Below are positions 55,481 to 55,615 of a stretch of DNA of 55,615 bases, piece after piece. Location of the stretch: positions 1 to 55,615 of the forward strand of contig DAHVFB010000010.1 of assembly GCA_027317185.1 (NCBI GenBank). Reading direction: 5' to 3'. The stretch is from Deltaproteobacteria bacterium (lineage in GTDB: Bacteria; Desulfobacterota; Binatia; Binatales; Binataceae). Positions within the stretch are counted from its first letter, which is position 1; every line of letters begins with the position of its first letter. The notes beneath the pieces were generated by a model, which was not told the DNA's origin, ran no database searches, and worked only from the letters and a program-made list of their open reading frames with translations. The translations under genes and the position numbers were made by a program.

Positions 55481-55615
55481 CTATTCCGGCGCTCCTCCAC
55501 CGCGCACCGCCGGTCTTTCCGCGGTGATTACATTTGGCTGGGCTTCCGGTATCCCTGCAGGCGCCGTCTCTTCGGTAGCCCGGAATAGAAAGAACGCCAT
55601 GGCCGCGAATAGCGC
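55481..55615 (-). CDS. C-terminal end of an unidentified protein
   Basis: 44 residues of an open frame enter from the right edge and stop at 55481. The visible part starts with a short hydrophobic segment (ALFAAMAFFLF) and ends in a polar, Pro-rich tail (EETAPAGIPEAQPNVI). A membrane protein such as a chain-length regulator would fit the place, but this cannot be shown from so little sequence. Confidence 0.45.
   Translation of the reverse strand, partial: ALFAAMAFFLFRATEETAPAGIPEAQPNVITAERPAVRGGGAPE

Overview
The window is high-GC bacterial chromosome with tightly packed operons. I could not identify the organism from a marker gene. The mix of ketone carboxylase, family III CoA-transferase, luciferase-like oxidoreductase and amidohydrolase genes, an archaeal-type lumazine synthase and an assimilatory APS reductase would fit an uncultured soil or groundwater lineage such as Binatota/Desulfobacterota_B or a relative. 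That is a low-confidence inference.

Region 1 (1-11371): the end of rsmB is followed by a seven-gene plus-strand operon. It opens with a glutathione S-transferase-like gene that only makes sense if an in-frame UGA at 751 is read as selenocysteine; the UGA sits exactly where the family has its active-site Cys/Ser. The next five genes match the five-subunit plan of acetophenone carboxylase (zinc gamma, HyuA-like alpha, HyuB-like beta, about 34 kDa epsilon, second HyuA-like alpha'). A family III CoA-transferase follows, which could activate the beta-keto acid product. A MetE-like zinc methyltransferase gene converges on it.

Region 2 (11372-25534): after a small GlsB-type membrane protein come two divergent operons. 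The minus-strand one encodes a luciferase-like oxidoreductase, a homogentisate-dioxygenase-like protein, a HutC-type GntR regulator and a NahE-like hydratase-aldolase. The plus-strand one encodes a DapA-superfamily lyase, a ketopantoate-reductase-like protein and an MDR dehydrogenase. Together they look like an unassigned aromatic or keto-acid catabolic route. A minus-strand insert of three secreted, phage-tail-like proteins follows (beta-helix, small tail-fibre-like domain, Thr-Pro-rich stalk), then an ACMSD-like amidohydrolase and rpe.

Region 3 (25604-31587): housekeeping genes: tRNA-Pro(CGG), plsY, glnB, a lipoprotein, a MerR-TPR protein, ribH, hisF, hisH and a DUF1499 membrane protein. 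HisF has Gln at the position of catalytic Asp130.

Region 4 (31747-55615): a long minus-strand surface polysaccharide locus of Wzx/Wzy type. It makes GDP-4-keto-6-deoxymannose (gmd), a 4-amino or diamino sugar (CapD-type dehydratase plus DegT aminotransferase), a uronic acid (UDP-sugar dehydrogenase) that may be amidated by an AsnB-type enzyme, and apparently sulfoquinovose (SQD1-type synthase, with an APS reductase in the same locus as a possible sulfite source). It also has an initiating sugar-phosphate transferase, GT2, GT4 and GT9 glycosyltransferases, a flippase, a polymerase, methyltransferases and a secreted beta-helix protein. A decayed IS256-type transposase end lies between the locus proper and its gmd-cupin flank.
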